This document shows, in pieces, positions 1 through 9,741 of a stretch of DNA of 64,000 nucleotides; positions within the stretch are counted from its first letter, which is position 1, and each line of letters starts with the position of its first letter. The position numbers were made by a program, and so were the translations under genes. The notes under the pieces are model-generated. The model was not told where the DNA came from, ran no database searches, and saw only the letters and a list, made by a program, of their open reading frames with translations. The DNA comes from CAYMQB01 sp964392665 (GTDB taxonomy: Bacteria; Hydrothermota; E44-bin80), in contig CAYMQB010000007.1 of NCBI GenBank assembly GCA_964392665.1, positions 19,254 through 83,253 of the forward strand, in the 5' to 3' direction.

Positions 1-14
1 TTTTCTTTTTTCTG

Positions 15-20
15 TATGAT
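15..20 (+). promoter_or_regulatory. -10 element (TATGAT) just before carA
   Basis: TATGAT lies 8 bases before the carA ATG at 29, so transcription would begin almost at the start codon. There is no Shine-Dalgarno sequence in the gap. The -35 element would fall outside the window, so the call rests on one hexamer and the spacing. Confidence 0.4.
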
Positions 21-28
21 GTATCCTA

Positions 29-1102
29 ATGAACAAAGGAAGTCAGGGGAAACTCATTCTCAAAGGCGGTTCTGTCTTTCAAGGTAACCTTTTCGGCTCA
101 AAGAAAACTGTATCAGGCGAGGTTGTGTTTAATACAGGAATGCTAGGCTATCCTGAAACTCTCACTGACCCATCCTATAGGGGTCAAATACTCGTGTTAA
201 CATATCCTCTAATAGGAAACTATGGTGTACCCGGGAACGAAATAGAAGATGACTTATTAAAGTATTTCGAATCCGATAGAATACAAATTCAGGGTCTGGT
301 AATATCGGATTATTCTGATGCATATTCCCATTGGAATGCAGAAAAATCACTGTCCGAATGGATGGTAGAGTATGATGTCCCTGGTATATTTGGTGTGGAT
401 ACGAGGGAGATAACGAAGATACTAAGAGAAAACGGTAGCCTGTTGGGTAAAATCGTCTACAAAGAAAAAAATATCCAGTTCCAAGACCCTAATAAGAGGA
501 ACCTTATTCAAGAAACGAGTATACTGAAATCCGTCTCTTATAACAAAAATGGTACCAAACGTATTGTCCTTGTTGACTGTGGCACAAAAAATAACTTAAT
601 CCGTTCCTTTCTTAAAAGAGATATTTCGGTTATAAGGGTACCCTGGAATTACGATTTCACAAAAGAGAACGTGGATGGTATTCTTATTTCAAATGGTCCT
701 GGAGATCCGAAGATGTGCAAAGAGACTATTGCCAATGTGAGAAAGGTTCTCAATGGAAACATTCCTATTCTTGGTATCTGTCTTGGTTCTCAGATTCTGG
801 GACTTGCAGCCGGTGCGGATACATACAAGTTGAAGTATGGACATAGGAGCCATAATCAACCATGTGTCGAGGTGGGTACGAAAAGATGTTATATTACACC
901 GCAAAACCACGGGTATGCCATTAATGCCGCTACATTACCGGAAGATTGGCGCGAATGGTTCTACAATAATAACGACGGAACAAACGAAGGTATCACACAT
1001 ATATCAAAACCCTTTTTTGGAGCACAGTTTCACCCAGAGGCATCTCCAGGACCCGACGATACGGAATTCGTCTTCGATATGTTTGTTAGGGCAATAGGTT
1101 AG
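29..1102 (+). CDS. carA: carbamoyl-phosphate synthase small subunit
   Basis: Glutaminase subunit of carbamoyl-phosphate synthase. It releases ammonia from glutamine and channels it to CarB for pyrimidine and arginine synthesis in the cytoplasm. The 357 residues match the family length. The N-terminal CPSase_sm domain covers about 1-150, and the class I glutamine amidotransferase domain covers about 177-357. The triad is visible as Cys251 in GICLGS, with His335 and Glu337 in HPEASPG. The residue after the nucleophile loop is Ser where many homologues have His (GICLGHQ), which is not catalytic. carB follows after 131 bp in the same direction. No ribosome-binding site is visible and a -10-like hexamer sits 8 bases upstream, so the message may be leaderless. 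The identity is secure. Confidence 0.97.
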   Translation: MNKGSQGKLILKGGSVFQGNLFGSKKTVSGEVVFNTGMLGYPETLTDPSYRGQILVLTYPLIGNYGVPGNEIEDDLLKYFESDRIQIQGLVISDYSDAYSHWNAEKSLSEWMVEYDVPGIFGVDTREITKILRENGSLLGKIVYKEKNIQFQDPNKRNLIQETSILKSVSYNKNGTKRIVLVDCGTKNNLIRSFLKRDISVIRVPWNYDFTKENVDGILISNGPGDPKMCKETIANVRKVLNGNIPILGICLGSQILGLAAGADTYKLKYGHRSHNQPCVEVGTKRCYITPQNHGYAINAATLPEDWREWFYNNNDGTNEGITHISKPFFGAQFHPEASPGPDDTEFVFDMFVRAIG

Positions 1103-1233
1103 AAGAGAAACAGAGTGTCGGTGTATCGGAGTAACGGTGATGGACTAAACAGACCAAACAGACTAAATGAACGCTCTCAACGATATTAACGCTACGAACG
1201 AACTTAAGGGACTAACTTTATTAACATAATGCA

Positions 1234-4200
1234 ATGCGAATAAAAAAAGTCTTAATACTCGGTTCGGGAGCTATAAGGATAGGACAGGCTGGTGAATTCG
1301 ACTATTCAGGCAGCCAGGCAATCAAAGCGCTGAAGGAAGAGGGAATTAAAACTATTCTCGTAAATCCGAACATAGCAACCGTTCAGACCTCCAGTTATCT
1401 TGCAGACACGATATATTTCCTTCCTATCGATCCTCAATTCATAGAAAGTGTTATCGAAAAGGAGAAGCCCGATGGTGTATTACTTGCCTTTGGAGGGCAG
1501 ACTGCATTGAATGTTGGTTTTGAACTGGCAAAAAAATCAGTGTTTTCCAAACTGAATGTTAAAATTCTCGGAACCCCAATCGAAGCAATCAAAAATACAG
1601 AAGATAGAGACCTTTTTGTTAAAAAGCTACACGAAATTCACCTGAAGGTTCCTGAAAGCAAAGCAGTGACGTGTACAAAAGATGCAGTCTGTGTGGCAAA
1701 AAAGATCGGGTATCCCGTAATGTGCAGAATTGCATATGCTCTTGGTGGATTGGGTTCTGGTGTTGCATACGACAAAGAAGAATTATCAGAGATTGCAGAA
1801 AAAGCTTTCTCCTTCGCACATCAAATACTGATTGAAAAATACTTCGGAGGATGGAAAGAAGTAGAATACGAGGTTGTAAGGGACCGTTATGATAACTGCA
1901 TCGTTGTCTGCTCTATGGAAAATGTCGATCCTATGGGTATTCACACCGGTGAAAGCATAGTAGTTGCTCCTGTACAAACCTTAAACGCTAGTGAAAATTT
2001 CAAATTAAGGTCCTTGTCCATTAAGGTAATAAGACATCTTGGAATAGTCGGTGAATGCAATATTCAATTCGCACTTGACCCATTATCAGAAGATTACAGA
2101 ATCATCGAAGTTAATGCCCGGCTAAGTAGGAGTTCAGCTCTTGCTTCCAAAGCAACGGGTTACCCTCTTGCTTTTATTGCTACGAAACTTGCTCTGGGCT
2201 ATAGCTTGACCGAGATAGAAAATAGCATAACAAAGGAGACAAAAGCATGTTTTGAACCTGCTTTAGATTACATAGTCTTGAAATATCCAAGATGGGACCT
2301 GCAGAAATTCAGAAAGGTGCAATTCGCAATAGGTTCCGAGATGAAATCCGTAGGGGAAGTGATGGCGATCGGGAGAAATTTTGAAGAAGTTTTTCAAAAG
2401 GCAATCCGTATGCTAAATATTGGTCTTAAAGGTTTGGCCTGCAGTAAGATCAGATTTGGTAATTTAAATAAGGAGCTTAAACAGCCAACAGACAAAAGAA
2501 TGTTTGCCATTGCAGAAGCAATAAAAAGAGGATATTCAATAGAAAGAATACATCAACTAACCAGGGTTGATAAGTGGTTTCTTTTCAAAATCAATAACAT
2601 AATTGAATTAGCCGGAAAATTAAAGCAACATAGTCTTAAAACCATACCTTTGGATCTGTTAAAGAAAGCAAAACAGAAAGGGTTCTCGGATTTACAAATC
2701 GCAGAACTTACGGATAGCGGAGAAGAGGACGTTAGAAGAAGAAGAAAAAAACTGGGTGTAATACCGTTCAGAAAACAGATAGATACGCTTGCAGCGGAGT
2801 ATCCTGCAAAAACCAACTATTTATATATGACATATAACTGCAGTAAGGATGATATAGAAGCAGAGGCGAAAAACCAGGTCGTTGTTTTAGGTAGTGGAGC
2901 TTACAGGATTGGTTCTTCTGTAGAATTCGACTGGTGTTGCGTTAACTCTGCCGTAACATTAAGGGATATGGGATACGGCACGATAATGATAAACTGCAAT
3001 CCGGAAACAGTTAGCACGGATTACGATATCTGTGACAAACTGTACTTCGAGGAATTGACCTTGGAAAGGATCCTTGATATCTATGATAAAGAAAAAATCC
3101 TGGGCATGATTGTATCAATGGGGGGGCAGATACCAAACAATCTCGCAATGGACCTACATAATTTCAACGTTCCTGTACTTGGAACTTCTCCGGTCAATAT
3201 CGATAAAGCCGAGGATAGAAACAAATTTTCTCAACTCCTTGATAGGTTAAATATTGATCAACCCTTTTGGAAAGAACTGAAAAGCGTCCAGGAAGCGGAA
3301 AAATTCGCAGATACGGTTGGTTATCCCGTTCTTATTCGACCAAGTTATGTGCTCAGCGGTGCTGCCATGAGTATCGTTCTCAGCAGGGAAGAATTGAAAA
3401 GTTATCTGAAGAAAGCTTCCGAAGTTAGCGAGAAATATCCTGTTGTTATAAGCAAGTTCATAACCGGTGCTAAGGAGATAGAAATCGATGTAGTAGCAAA
3501 AAAGGGTGATGTTTATTGCTATGCTATATCTGAACATATAGAGAACGCAGGTGTCCACTCCGGTGACGCTACAATGGTTTTGCCACCCCAGAGGACATAT
3601 CTTGAGACAATGAGAAGGATAAAAACTATTGCTAAACAATTGGCAAAATCATTGGAAATAACAGGTCCCTTTAACATACAGTTCATTGCCAAGGATAACA
3701 ATGTAAAGGTTATTGAGTGTAATCTGAGGGCATCAAGAAGTTTACCTTTTGTCTCCAAGGTCTTTAAGATAAACTTTATTGACATTGCTACGAAACTCAT
3801 TATGGATAGAAATATTCCCAAAATAGAAAAATCATCCTTTGACCTCGATTATGTGGGAGTGAAAGCACCGCAGTTTTCATTTAACCGACTGAAAGGTTCG
3901 GATCCAGTCCTGGGTGTTGAAATGGCTTCAACCGGAGAAGTTGCCTGTTTTGGAGATGATTTTAACGAGGCATTCCTAAAAAGCCTTATTTCTGTTGGAT
4001 TCAGGCTGCCAAAAAAAACAATCCTCCTATCGACAGGTCCCATAGACAGTAAAGCGGAATTCCTGCAGAGTACAAGAATATTGAGTAGTATGCACTTCAG
4101 GTTTTATGCTACTGAAGGTACTGCTCATTTTATGAGAAAAAATGGTATTAAAGTGAAGATATTACACTGGCCACTCGAGAAAAAAGAACCGAACACACTC

Positions 4201-4416
4201 ACTTATATGACTAAAAGGAAGATAGACCTTGTGATAAATATACCGAAAAACATAGAAAAACAAGAACTTGAAAACGATTATATAATAAGAAGAAAAGCGG
4301 TGGATACCGGAGTTCCTCTGATTACAAACCTTCAACTTGCAAAAAGATTCGTAGAAGCGATTTCGAGCATCTCAATTGAAGACTTGAAGGTCAAAAGCTG
4401 GGGTGAATATGTTTAG
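1234..4416 (+). CDS. carB: carbamoyl-phosphate synthase large subunit
   Basis: Synthetase subunit that uses two ATP, bicarbonate and CarA-derived ammonia to make carbamoyl phosphate. The 1060 residues hold the classical duplicated layout: two biotin-carboxylase-like ATP-grasp halves, each opening with a VLGSGAxRIG loop (about residue 9 and again near 552). An oligomerisation segment lies between them and an MGS-like allosteric domain covers the last 140 or so residues (TGPIDSK onward). The length is near the usual 1070, so the gene is complete. The 131-bp gap after carA is low-complexity sequence with short degenerate repeats. A weak hairpin follows the gene before rpe. Confidence 0.97.
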   Translation: MRIKKVLILGSGAIRIGQAGEFDYSGSQAIKALKEEGIKTILVNPNIATVQTSSYLADTIYFLPIDPQFIESVIEKEKPDGVLLAFGGQTALNVGFELAKKSVFSKLNVKILGTPIEAIKNTEDRDLFVKKLHEIHLKVPESKAVTCTKDAVCVAKKIGYPVMCRIAYALGGLGSGVAYDKEELSEIAEKAFSFAHQILIEKYFGGWKEVEYEVVRDRYDNCIVVCSMENVDPMGIHTGESIVVAPVQTLNASENFKLRSLSIKVIRHLGIVGECNIQFALDPLSEDYRIIEVNARLSRSSALASKATGYPLAFIATKLALGYSLTEIENSITKETKACFEPALDYIVLKYPRWDLQKFRKVQFAIGSEMKSVGEVMAIGRNFEEVFQKAIRMLNIGLKGLACSKIRFGNLNKELKQPTDKRMFAIAEAIKRGYSIERIHQLTRVDKWFLFKINNIIELAGKLKQHSLKTIPLDLLKKAKQKGFSDLQIAELTDSGEEDVRRRRKKLGVIPFRKQIDTLAAEYPAKTNYLYMTYNCSKDDIEAEAKNQVVVLGSGAYRIGSSVEFDWCCVNSAVTLRDMGYGTIMINCNPETVSTDYDICDKLYFEELTLERILDIYDKEKILGMIVSMGGQIPNNLAMDLHNFNVPVLGTSPVNIDKAEDRNKFSQLLDRLNIDQPFWKELKSVQEAEKFADTVGYPVLIRPSYVLSGAAMSIVLSREELKSYLKKASEVSEKYPVVISKFITGAKEIEIDVVAKKGDVYCYAISEHIENAGVHSGDATMVLPPQRTYLETMRRIKTIAKQLAKSLEITGPFNIQFIAKDNNVKVIECNLRASRSLPFVSKVFKINFIDIATKLIMDRNIPKIEKSSFDLDYVGVKAPQFSFNRLKGSDPVLGVEMASTGEVACFGDDFNEAFLKSLISVGFRLPKKTILLSTGPIDSKAEFLQSTRILSSMHFRFYATEGTAHFMRKNGIKVKILHWPLEKKEPNTLTYMTKRKIDLVINIPKNIEKQELENDYIIRRKAVDTGVPLITNLQLAKRFVEAISSISIEDLKVKSWGEYV

Positions 4417-4493
4417 TGCAGAATTGGTTTAATGACAAAACTCCCTATTGTTGTGAGAACTGGTTCATTTTCAAGGACGACTACACGCTCTTG

Positions 4494-4519
4494 AAGTCCC
4501 CTCTCGACGGAGGGAACTT
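4494..4519 (+). terminator. possible weak terminator after carB
   Basis: An AAGT-C-CCCTC arm pairs with GAGGG-A-ACTT around a six-base loop with one C/A mismatch. Only a short T stretch follows. It lies between carB and the rpe promoter, where a terminator would be expected, but it is not strong. Confidence 0.35.
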
Positions 4520-4536
4520 TTCGTCATATAAAAAAG

Positions 4537-4564
4537 TTGACAAAATTATTTTTTGTGCTATCAT
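4537..4564 (+). promoter_or_regulatory. rpe promoter, TTGACA-16-TATCAT
   Basis: The -35 TTGACA is at 4537-4542 and the -10 TATCAT at 4559-4564, with a 16-bp spacer. The predicted first transcribed base falls at about 4571, which is the A of the rpe ATG. The longer reading frame from TTG 4553 begins inside the promoter and can be excluded if this promoter is real. Confidence 0.6.
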
Positions 4565-4570
4565 CTTGAA

Positions 4571-5218
4571 ATGATAAAAATAGCACCTTCAATTTTGGCG
4601 TGTGATTTTTCTAAATTAGAACAGGAAATACTGGATATTGAACATGGGGGGGCAGATCTTATTCACCTGGACATTATGGATGGGCACTTTGTACCGAACA
4701 TCACCTTTGGTCCAATCATTGTGAGAGCAATCCGAAAATTAACCAAACTTCCACTCGATGCACATCTAATGATTTCAGATCCAGAAAAATACGCTCCTGA
4801 ATTTATAACAAGCGGAGCTGATAAGATTACCTTTCACATAGAGGTTAAGGAAAATCCCACCGAACTTGCAGGCAAAATAAGAAATCTTGATTGCAATGTC
4901 GGCATTTCTCTTAATCCGGAAACACCTGTTAGCAAATTGCGAAGCTTTCTCTCGCTGTTTGATTCCGTACTTGTAATGAGTGTACATCCAGGATTTGGTG
5001 GACAACAATTTAAGCAGGAGAGCTACGGGAAAATTAGTGAACTGAAAAAAATAAAAGAAGAGAGAAATTTACACTTTGACATTGAAGTAGATGGTGGTGT
5101 GAATCTTGATAATTCAACCCAACTCATACAATCTGGAGTTAACACGTTAATTGCCGGAACAACCATATTTCACTCTAAAAATAGAGAAATGACAATTAAC
5201 TCTTTAAGAAAAGCTTAG
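4571..5218 (+). CDS. rpe: ribulose-phosphate 3-epimerase
   Basis: Interconverts ribulose 5-phosphate and xylulose 5-phosphate in the pentose phosphate pathway. A TIM-barrel protein of 215 residues, the normal size. The family motifs are in order: HLDIMDGHFVPN near the N-terminus (metal ligands and catalytic Asp), HLMI, MSVHPGFGGQ (phosphate/metal loop), a second Asp in DGGVN and AGTTIF at the end. I chose ATG 4571 (MIKIAPSILACD) over TTG 4553 because it matches the family start and the upstream TTG sits within the -10 region. With that promoter the transcript would start essentially at the ATG. Confidence 0.95.
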   Translation: MIKIAPSILACDFSKLEQEILDIEHGGADLIHLDIMDGHFVPNITFGPIIVRAIRKLTKLPLDAHLMISDPEKYAPEFITSGADKITFHIEVKENPTELAGKIRNLDCNVGISLNPETPVSKLRSFLSLFDSVLVMSVHPGFGGQQFKQESYGKISELKKIKEERNLHFDIEVDGGVNLDNSTQLIQSGVNTLIAGTTIFHSKNREMTINSLRKA

Positions 5219-5240
5219 CAATAGATTTTCAAGAGCAACC

Positions 5241-7955
5241 ATGTTAAATGAAAAAAACAGTTTTGACATAAGACAAGTAAGTAAGGATGCTCAGACAATA
5301 ATAGGAAGACTGATTTCAGCATCCAAAAATCTAAAACTCTATCCTGCTTCCCATCCTATTGCAAAAAGGATTATCTCTAATTCATTTGCGAAACTCAATG
5401 AAACGCTTCGCAAAATGGAATTTCTTACACTGTCCCTTGCCGGTAATGTTCTTCTGATAAATGAAAAACCCGCCTATGTTACAAATAAACAACTGGTGGA
5501 CAATTTTCTAACAATACTTGGAACAAGAAAAATTGGCAAAATTACATTTATCAAAGGCATAGATATGGATGAATTCAGTGGTCTTGCAGAAATACTTGGA
5601 TTTGATCCGGATGAAATAGAAAAGATGGGAGGTATGAAAAGACTAATTACCGAGAGAAACATACATCACATTTCCGTAAGCGGAATATCCTTTGGAGAAC
5701 AAGATACAAAAAAAGAAACAGGAATTGAGTGGAGAGACCTTCTTTCAATAATAAGCGGGTCAGATGATTTTCTTCAAAGGGTTGAGAAAAACCCGATTGA
5801 ATTCTCAAGAGTAATGGAAAAAACCCTAGGTGAACCTGGCGGAGCCATAGGTGGGGGAACAGGTGGGGGAACAGGTGGGGGAACAGGTGGGGGAGTTGGG
5901 GGAGTTGGAACAACGGGTATAAGTGCAGGAAGCGGTGGTGAAGGAGGTGGAGGAGTTGGCGGAGGTGGAACAGGAACAGGTGGGGGAGTTGGAACAACGG
6001 GGATAGGTGCAGGAAGCGGTGGTGGAGGAGTTGGCGGAGGTGGAACAGGAACAGGTGGGGGAGTTGGAACGGGGATAGCCGCAGGAAGCGGTGGTGAAGG
6101 AGGTGCAGGAATCGGTGTAGGTGGAATAGGGACAGGTGGAGGAGTTGGAACGGGGATAGGCGCAGGAAGTAGTGGTGAAGGAGGTGGAGGAATCGGTGGA
6201 GGTGGAATAGGGACAGGTGGAGGAATTGCAACGGGGATAGTTGCAGGAAGTGGTGCTGCAAGTTGGGGAGCAAAAGTGAAACAGGCAGTTGGAAACATCG
6301 CAGAAAGACTGTTCAATACATACGGGGGCCAAAATCCGGAAACTTATGTGAAAACGGTTTCGAAATTAATTCTTGTTCTTACACCAAAGATGCAGAGCGA
6401 AATACTTTTCGGCAAACCTGATATTCCCCATTGGGACAAGGTGGTAGATGATGTTGTCGACAATATTACGCGAGAAGAACTGGGCGATTTGGTCGCGGAA
6501 GAAACAAAAAACTCTTCCGAAACAATGGTAATAAGCGGTGAAGAAAGTGAAGGTAAAAATAAATTGTCCAACATAAACTCTTTTATCGCCGACGTTGTTG
6601 ATAGAAATAAGAGGAAAAATGAATTAATTCCAGCGATAAGAGAAAGTCTGCAAAAAAGGAGCATCAAACAATCAATGCTCGAATATATGGTTGGTGGAAA
6701 AGCGAAAAAAGAACTTTTTTCAATTATCGAAAATGACCTGATGAAAACCGGTATAGACAAAGACGCTCTTCTTACTATAAAGACGCTGGTTCAGAAAAAC
6801 GCAAGCATCGAAGAATTCTTGAAATCTCTCATCGATATGCTGAATAACAAAAAAGCAGAAACAAGAAAATCGGTAATCGATTCATTTGTTAACCTTTCTG
6901 ACAAACTACTCCTTCTTGGAAGAATAGACCTTTTGAAACTAATAATTGCTTCCCTATCCAACAGACTCGGTAAAGAACCTGAAAAAGACATATTTGCAGG
7001 AATAGTGGATGCCCTTTCGATAATTGCGTTAAAACTAATAAAGGAAGGGAAAGGTTTAATTGCAGAAACAATAGACAATGTAATAAATAATTATCTAAGG
7101 ATATTAAATGATGAAGATAAATTAAAGGTTGTCGTATTGGCACTTGCTAGAATTGATGACCAGCAATCATTGAAACACTTAATTTACTCTATAAACAGGG
7201 ATATCGCATATAAAATCATTGTAACGGAGCTTACAAAAAAAGGGGAAGCCATACTCCCCCATCTGCTGCGCAGTATGAAAACTATCGAAGACAGAATAAC
7301 AAGGATTCGTTTACTTTCTCTTCTTATCGATTCAGCAAAAGGTATTCCAAATGTAACCACATTTCTTGATAATTATACTGATGATCAGAAGTGGTATGTA
7401 AGAAGAAACATAGCTATCGTTCTCGGCGAAATAGGGAGCGAAGACGCTTACCAACTTCTATCAAAAATGGTAAAAGATGAAGAGCCAAGGGTCAGACTTG
7501 AAGTGATGCAATCTTTGAGCAAGGTTAAATCCGAAGATACCGAACTGCTTTTAATTGAAGCCTTAAAAGATAACAACAGAGATGTTTTAATAAGGGTTTT
7601 GAGTTCCCTAAGAAAAACCGGGACAGAAATGTCAATCTTTGCATTAAAAGAACTCCTGGAAAAGCAAATGATTTTCAAAAAGGAAAGGACGGTCGAAGTT
7701 CAAGAACGCGTTATAGCAGTCTTACGTTCTATTGGTGGGAGGGAAGTTGAAGATATATTAAGAAAGATAATATTCACCAAAAGCCTGATTGGAAGATATA
7801 AATACGTAGATAAAATCAGGCTGATTGCCATTCAGGCTCTCGATAAATTAGACACCAAAAGTGCATCAATAATCATTGCACGTGCCACAAAACTCAAAAA
7901 CGATATAGTTGGTAGAAAAGCAGAAGAAATTATAAAAAAACAAACATTAATATGA
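5241..7955 (+). CDS. HEAT-repeat protein with glycine-rich insert
   Basis: Protein of unknown function, 904 residues, no signal peptide or membrane segment. Residues 1-190 resemble the N-terminal domain found ahead of HEAT repeats in many large bacterial proteins (NLKLYPASHPI, LLINEKP, ITFIKGIDMDEF). Residues about 197-339 are almost pure Gly with Thr, Val, Ile and Ala, built from four to five imperfect 25-28-residue units. After that come helical segments and, from about 700, HEAT/PBS-lyase-type repeats (WYVRRNIAIVLGEIG, PRVRLEVMQSL, RDVLIRVLSSL). Such repeats usually act as protein-binding scaffolds. The gene follows rpe by 22 bp and may be cotranscribed. A regulatory or scaffold role is only a guess. 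Confidence 0.8.
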   Translation: MLNEKNSFDIRQVSKDAQTIIGRLISASKNLKLYPASHPIAKRIISNSFAKLNETLRKMEFLTLSLAGNVLLINEKPAYVTNKQLVDNFLTILGTRKIGKITFIKGIDMDEFSGLAEILGFDPDEIEKMGGMKRLITERNIHHISVSGISFGEQDTKKETGIEWRDLLSIISGSDDFLQRVEKNPIEFSRVMEKTLGEPGGAIGGGTGGGTGGGTGGGVGGVGTTGISAGSGGEGGGGVGGGGTGTGGGVGTTGIGAGSGGGGVGGGGTGTGGGVGTGIAAGSGGEGGAGIGVGGIGTGGGVGTGIGAGSSGEGGGGIGGGGIGTGGGIATGIVAGSGAASWGAKVKQAVGNIAERLFNTYGGQNPETYVKTVSKLILVLTPKMQSEILFGKPDIPHWDKVVDDVVDNITREELGDLVAEETKNSSETMVISGEESEGKNKLSNINSFIADVVDRNKRKNELIPAIRESLQKRSIKQSMLEYMVGGKAKKELFSIIENDLMKTGIDKDALLTIKTLVQKNASIEEFLKSLIDMLNNKKAETRKSVIDSFVNLSDKLLLLGRIDLLKLIIASLSNRLGKEPEKDIFAGIVDALSIIALKLIKEGKGLIAETIDNVINNYLRILNDEDKLKVVVLALARIDDQQSLKHLIYSINRDIAYKIIVTELTKKGEAILPHLLRSMKTIEDRITRIRLLSLLIDSAKGIPNVTTFLDNYTDDQKWYVRRNIAIVLGEIGSEDAYQLLSKMVKDEEPRVRLEVMQSLSKVKSEDTELLLIEALKDNNRDVLIRVLSSLRKTGTEMSIFALKELLEKQMIFKKERTVEVQERVIAVLRSIGGREVEDILRKIIFTKSLIGRYKYVDKIRLIAIQALDKLDTKSASIIIARATKLKNDIVGRKAEEIIKKQTLI
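5850..5895 (+). repeat. 12-bp tandem repeat, about 3.8 copies
   Basis: The unit GGTGGGGGAACA is repeated head to tail at 5850, 5862, 5874 and (partly) 5886. It encodes a GGGT tetrad and opens the glycine-rich tract of the HEAT-repeat protein. Twelve bases keep the reading frame, so copy number could change without a frameshift. Confidence 0.9.
5896..6255 (+). repeat. imperfect 75-84-bp tandem repeats coding Gly-rich units
   Basis: Four imperfect copies plus a partial one encode units of the form VGTxGIxAGSGGEGGGGxGGGGxGTGGG, 25-28 residues each. Unit length varies by whole codons, which suggests growth by slippage or recombination under selection for an open frame. Confidence 0.85.
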
Positions 7956-7987
7956 ACATACTGTGGGAATAACCTTTCTATCAGTCA

Positions 7988-8638
7988 TTATTCTTTTGGT
8001 TTGTAACCAATCCTCGTAAAGGGATTTACAACACTTGAGGCAACATTTTTAAGATGCGATGCAATTCTCTTAAGGTATCGTAACAATAGTGTTGCATGAA
8101 TTGCGTCCCTGACTGTTAGCTCATCTTCGGAAAGCTTCTTGAGAAACGCTTCGCATTTTTGGGCAATCTGTGTGCATTTTTGCATCTCTCTCTTTCCTGT
8201 CTCCATATTCACTTCTCTGATAATAACTATTGTTTCATCAAAAATTGGCTCAAGTTCACTTTTTATACTTCTTATTTCATTAAAGTATTTCCCGGTTAAT
8301 TTCTTATTTATTTGCGGAGTTAGGTCAATAACATTCTTAGAATAATCACCGAGTCTTTCTATGTCAATTACTATAGTTATTAGTACAAGGGAAGCGCTGA
8401 TATCCATTGCTGGATTTATAGACAGATGTTCAAGGATTTTTCTTCTTACATCCATTTGAATAGCGTTTAATCCCCTATCCATTTTGTAGATATTGGCTTC
8501 CGTTTCTTCATTGTCCAGCAAAATTGCCATCGCAATTTTAAACATATCTTTTGCGATAAAAAGCATTTTTTCAACCTCTTTTTCAGCCTTATCGATTAAT
8601 GTTTCTTTTTTCCAGAATTTCCAAATATCTCCAAACAT
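7988..8638 (-). CDS. PhoU-like domain protein
   Basis: Helical PhoU-family protein of 216 residues with two PhoU-like helical repeats: one about 15-110 (IYKMDRGLNAIQMDVRRKILEHLS, then DIERLGDYSKNVIDL) and one about 115-210 (ECTQIAQKCEAFLKKL, then LKRIASHLKNVASSVVNP). The E/DxxxD-type metal sites of the family are partly kept. It starts 2 bp after the transporter gene on the same strand. The pair looks like the two halves of the usual NptA-PhoU fusion and probably modulates phosphate or ion transport. It could also have a more general role in phosphate signalling. Confidence 0.85.
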   Translation of the reverse strand: MFGDIWKFWKKETLIDKAEKEVEKMLFIAKDMFKIAMAILLDNEETEANIYKMDRGLNAIQMDVRRKILEHLSINPAMDISASLVLITIVIDIERLGDYSKNVIDLTPQINKKLTGKYFNEIRSIKSELEPIFDETIVIIREVNMETGKREMQKCTQIAQKCEAFLKKLSEDELTVRDAIHATLLLRYLKRIASHLKNVASSVVNPFTRIGYKPKE

Positions 8639-8640
8639 AT

Positions 8641-9741
8641 TTACCTCCTGGTAATAAGTATCAAAATAAACGGTATCACAAAGAAAAGAACAAAAACATA
8701 AATAATCAAAAGATACCTGTGTTTCTTACTAAATCTACCGACAGCTTTTGCTGCTTCTATGGGTATGAACTTGAACGGGTACCATATAATTATTCCGAGA
8801 ACATTAAATGTTAGATGTGCAAATGCTGTCTGGACACCTACAACAGAACATGTCATTAGCGATGCCAGAATTGCAGTTATCGTCGTTCCAATATTTGCCC
8901 CAAGCGTATAGGGAAAAATCCTTTCGATATTAAGTATCCCCGCTCCAACAATGGGAACAATAAGAGAGGTAGTAACAGAACTGGATTGAACAATAGCAGT
9001 AAAAATGAGTCCAAAAAGAAAAGCTTTCCATGTTCTTCCAAAAAGATATCTATCAAGGTTAACTTCCACCCTTCTTGTTGCCAATTTCCTTGCCGATTTT
9101 ACAATAAAACCTAAAGCGAAAAACAGCATTAGAAGCGATATTACGAGAATGATAATGGGATTATGAAAAAGTATTCTTTCAAAGAATAACACAACAGGTC
9201 CAACAAACACCTTCAATGGATTAAAAATCCGAACTCCTCCCATAGTTTCGAATACATTGGCAAGGAGACCCGAAAACCTCTCAATAAAATGCAATTTGAG
9301 CTCGAGAGGAAAAAGGACGATAACGGTTAACACATTAAATATATCATGAACAATAGCTGCCGGGAATGCTCTGGAGAATTCCGTTTTTCTCCTAATGTGT
9401 CCAAAAGAGACAATGGTATTAGTAACTGTAGTCCCTATGTTGGAACCCATAACAATAGGAATGGCAGTAGCAATTGTCATTCCACCACTGCCCACAAGTC
9501 CAACGACTATTGATGTAACACAGGAGGAACTCTGGATCAGAGACGTTGCAAGAATACCAATAAAAATGCCCGTAAAAGGGTGTTCAGCAACACTTAGAAT
9601 GCTCATTACGTATTCTGTTCCTATTCCTTTAAGTGCACCACCCATCAGTTTTATACTAACAAGAAAGAAATATATGGATATGACAAAAATAAAAAGGCTT
9701 AGAAATGGACGAAATTCAGAATATGCAATTTCTCTTTTCAT
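8641..9741 (-). CDS. Na+/phosphate cotransporter family protein (NptA-like)
   Basis: Inner-membrane transporter of 366 residues with the two inverted Na_Pi_cotrans repeats. The first holds LIQSSSCVTS and MGSNIGTTVTN; the second holds IVQSSSVTTS and LGANIGTTITA. These QSSS and G-NIGTT pairs are the family signature for the substrate site. About eight hydrophobic segments are visible, and the protein ends in a basic tail. It lacks the C-terminal PhoU domain, which is encoded by the next gene. The 5' end overlaps tatD by 4 bp, so it is translated from the same message as map and tatD. Phosphate is the likely substrate. Confidence 0.9.
   Translation of the reverse strand: MKREIAYSEFRPFLSLFIFVISIYFFLVSIKLMGGALKGIGTEYVMSILSVAEHPFTGIFIGILATSLIQSSSCVTSIVVGLVGSGGMTIATAIPIVMGSNIGTTVTNTIVSFGHIRRKTEFSRAFPAAIVHDIFNVLTVIVLFPLELKLHFIERFSGLLANVFETMGGVRIFNPLKVFVGPVVLFFERILFHNPIIILVISLLMLFFALGFIVKSARKLATRRVEVNLDRYLFGRTWKAFLFGLIFTAIVQSSSVTTSLIVPIVGAGILNIERIFPYTLGANIGTTITAILASLMTCSVVGVQTAFAHLTFNVLGIIIWYPFKFIPIEAAKAVGRFSKKHRYLLIIYVFVLFFVIPFILILITRR

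Noticed and set aside
1103..1233. Attenuator or riboswitch between carA and carB
   Set aside because: The spacer is low-complexity with short degenerate words and no stable hairpin or known riboswitch core was found.
5836..6260. Regularly spaced repeats that might be a CRISPR array
   Set aside because: Units are in-frame coding repeats without conserved direct repeats and unique spacers, and no cas genes are near.
5647..6332. Three long antisense frames rich in Pro, Ser or His/Leu
   Set aside because: They mirror the glycine-codon repeats of the HEAT-repeat gene, which leave the other frames free of stops. No ribosome site or promoter supports them.
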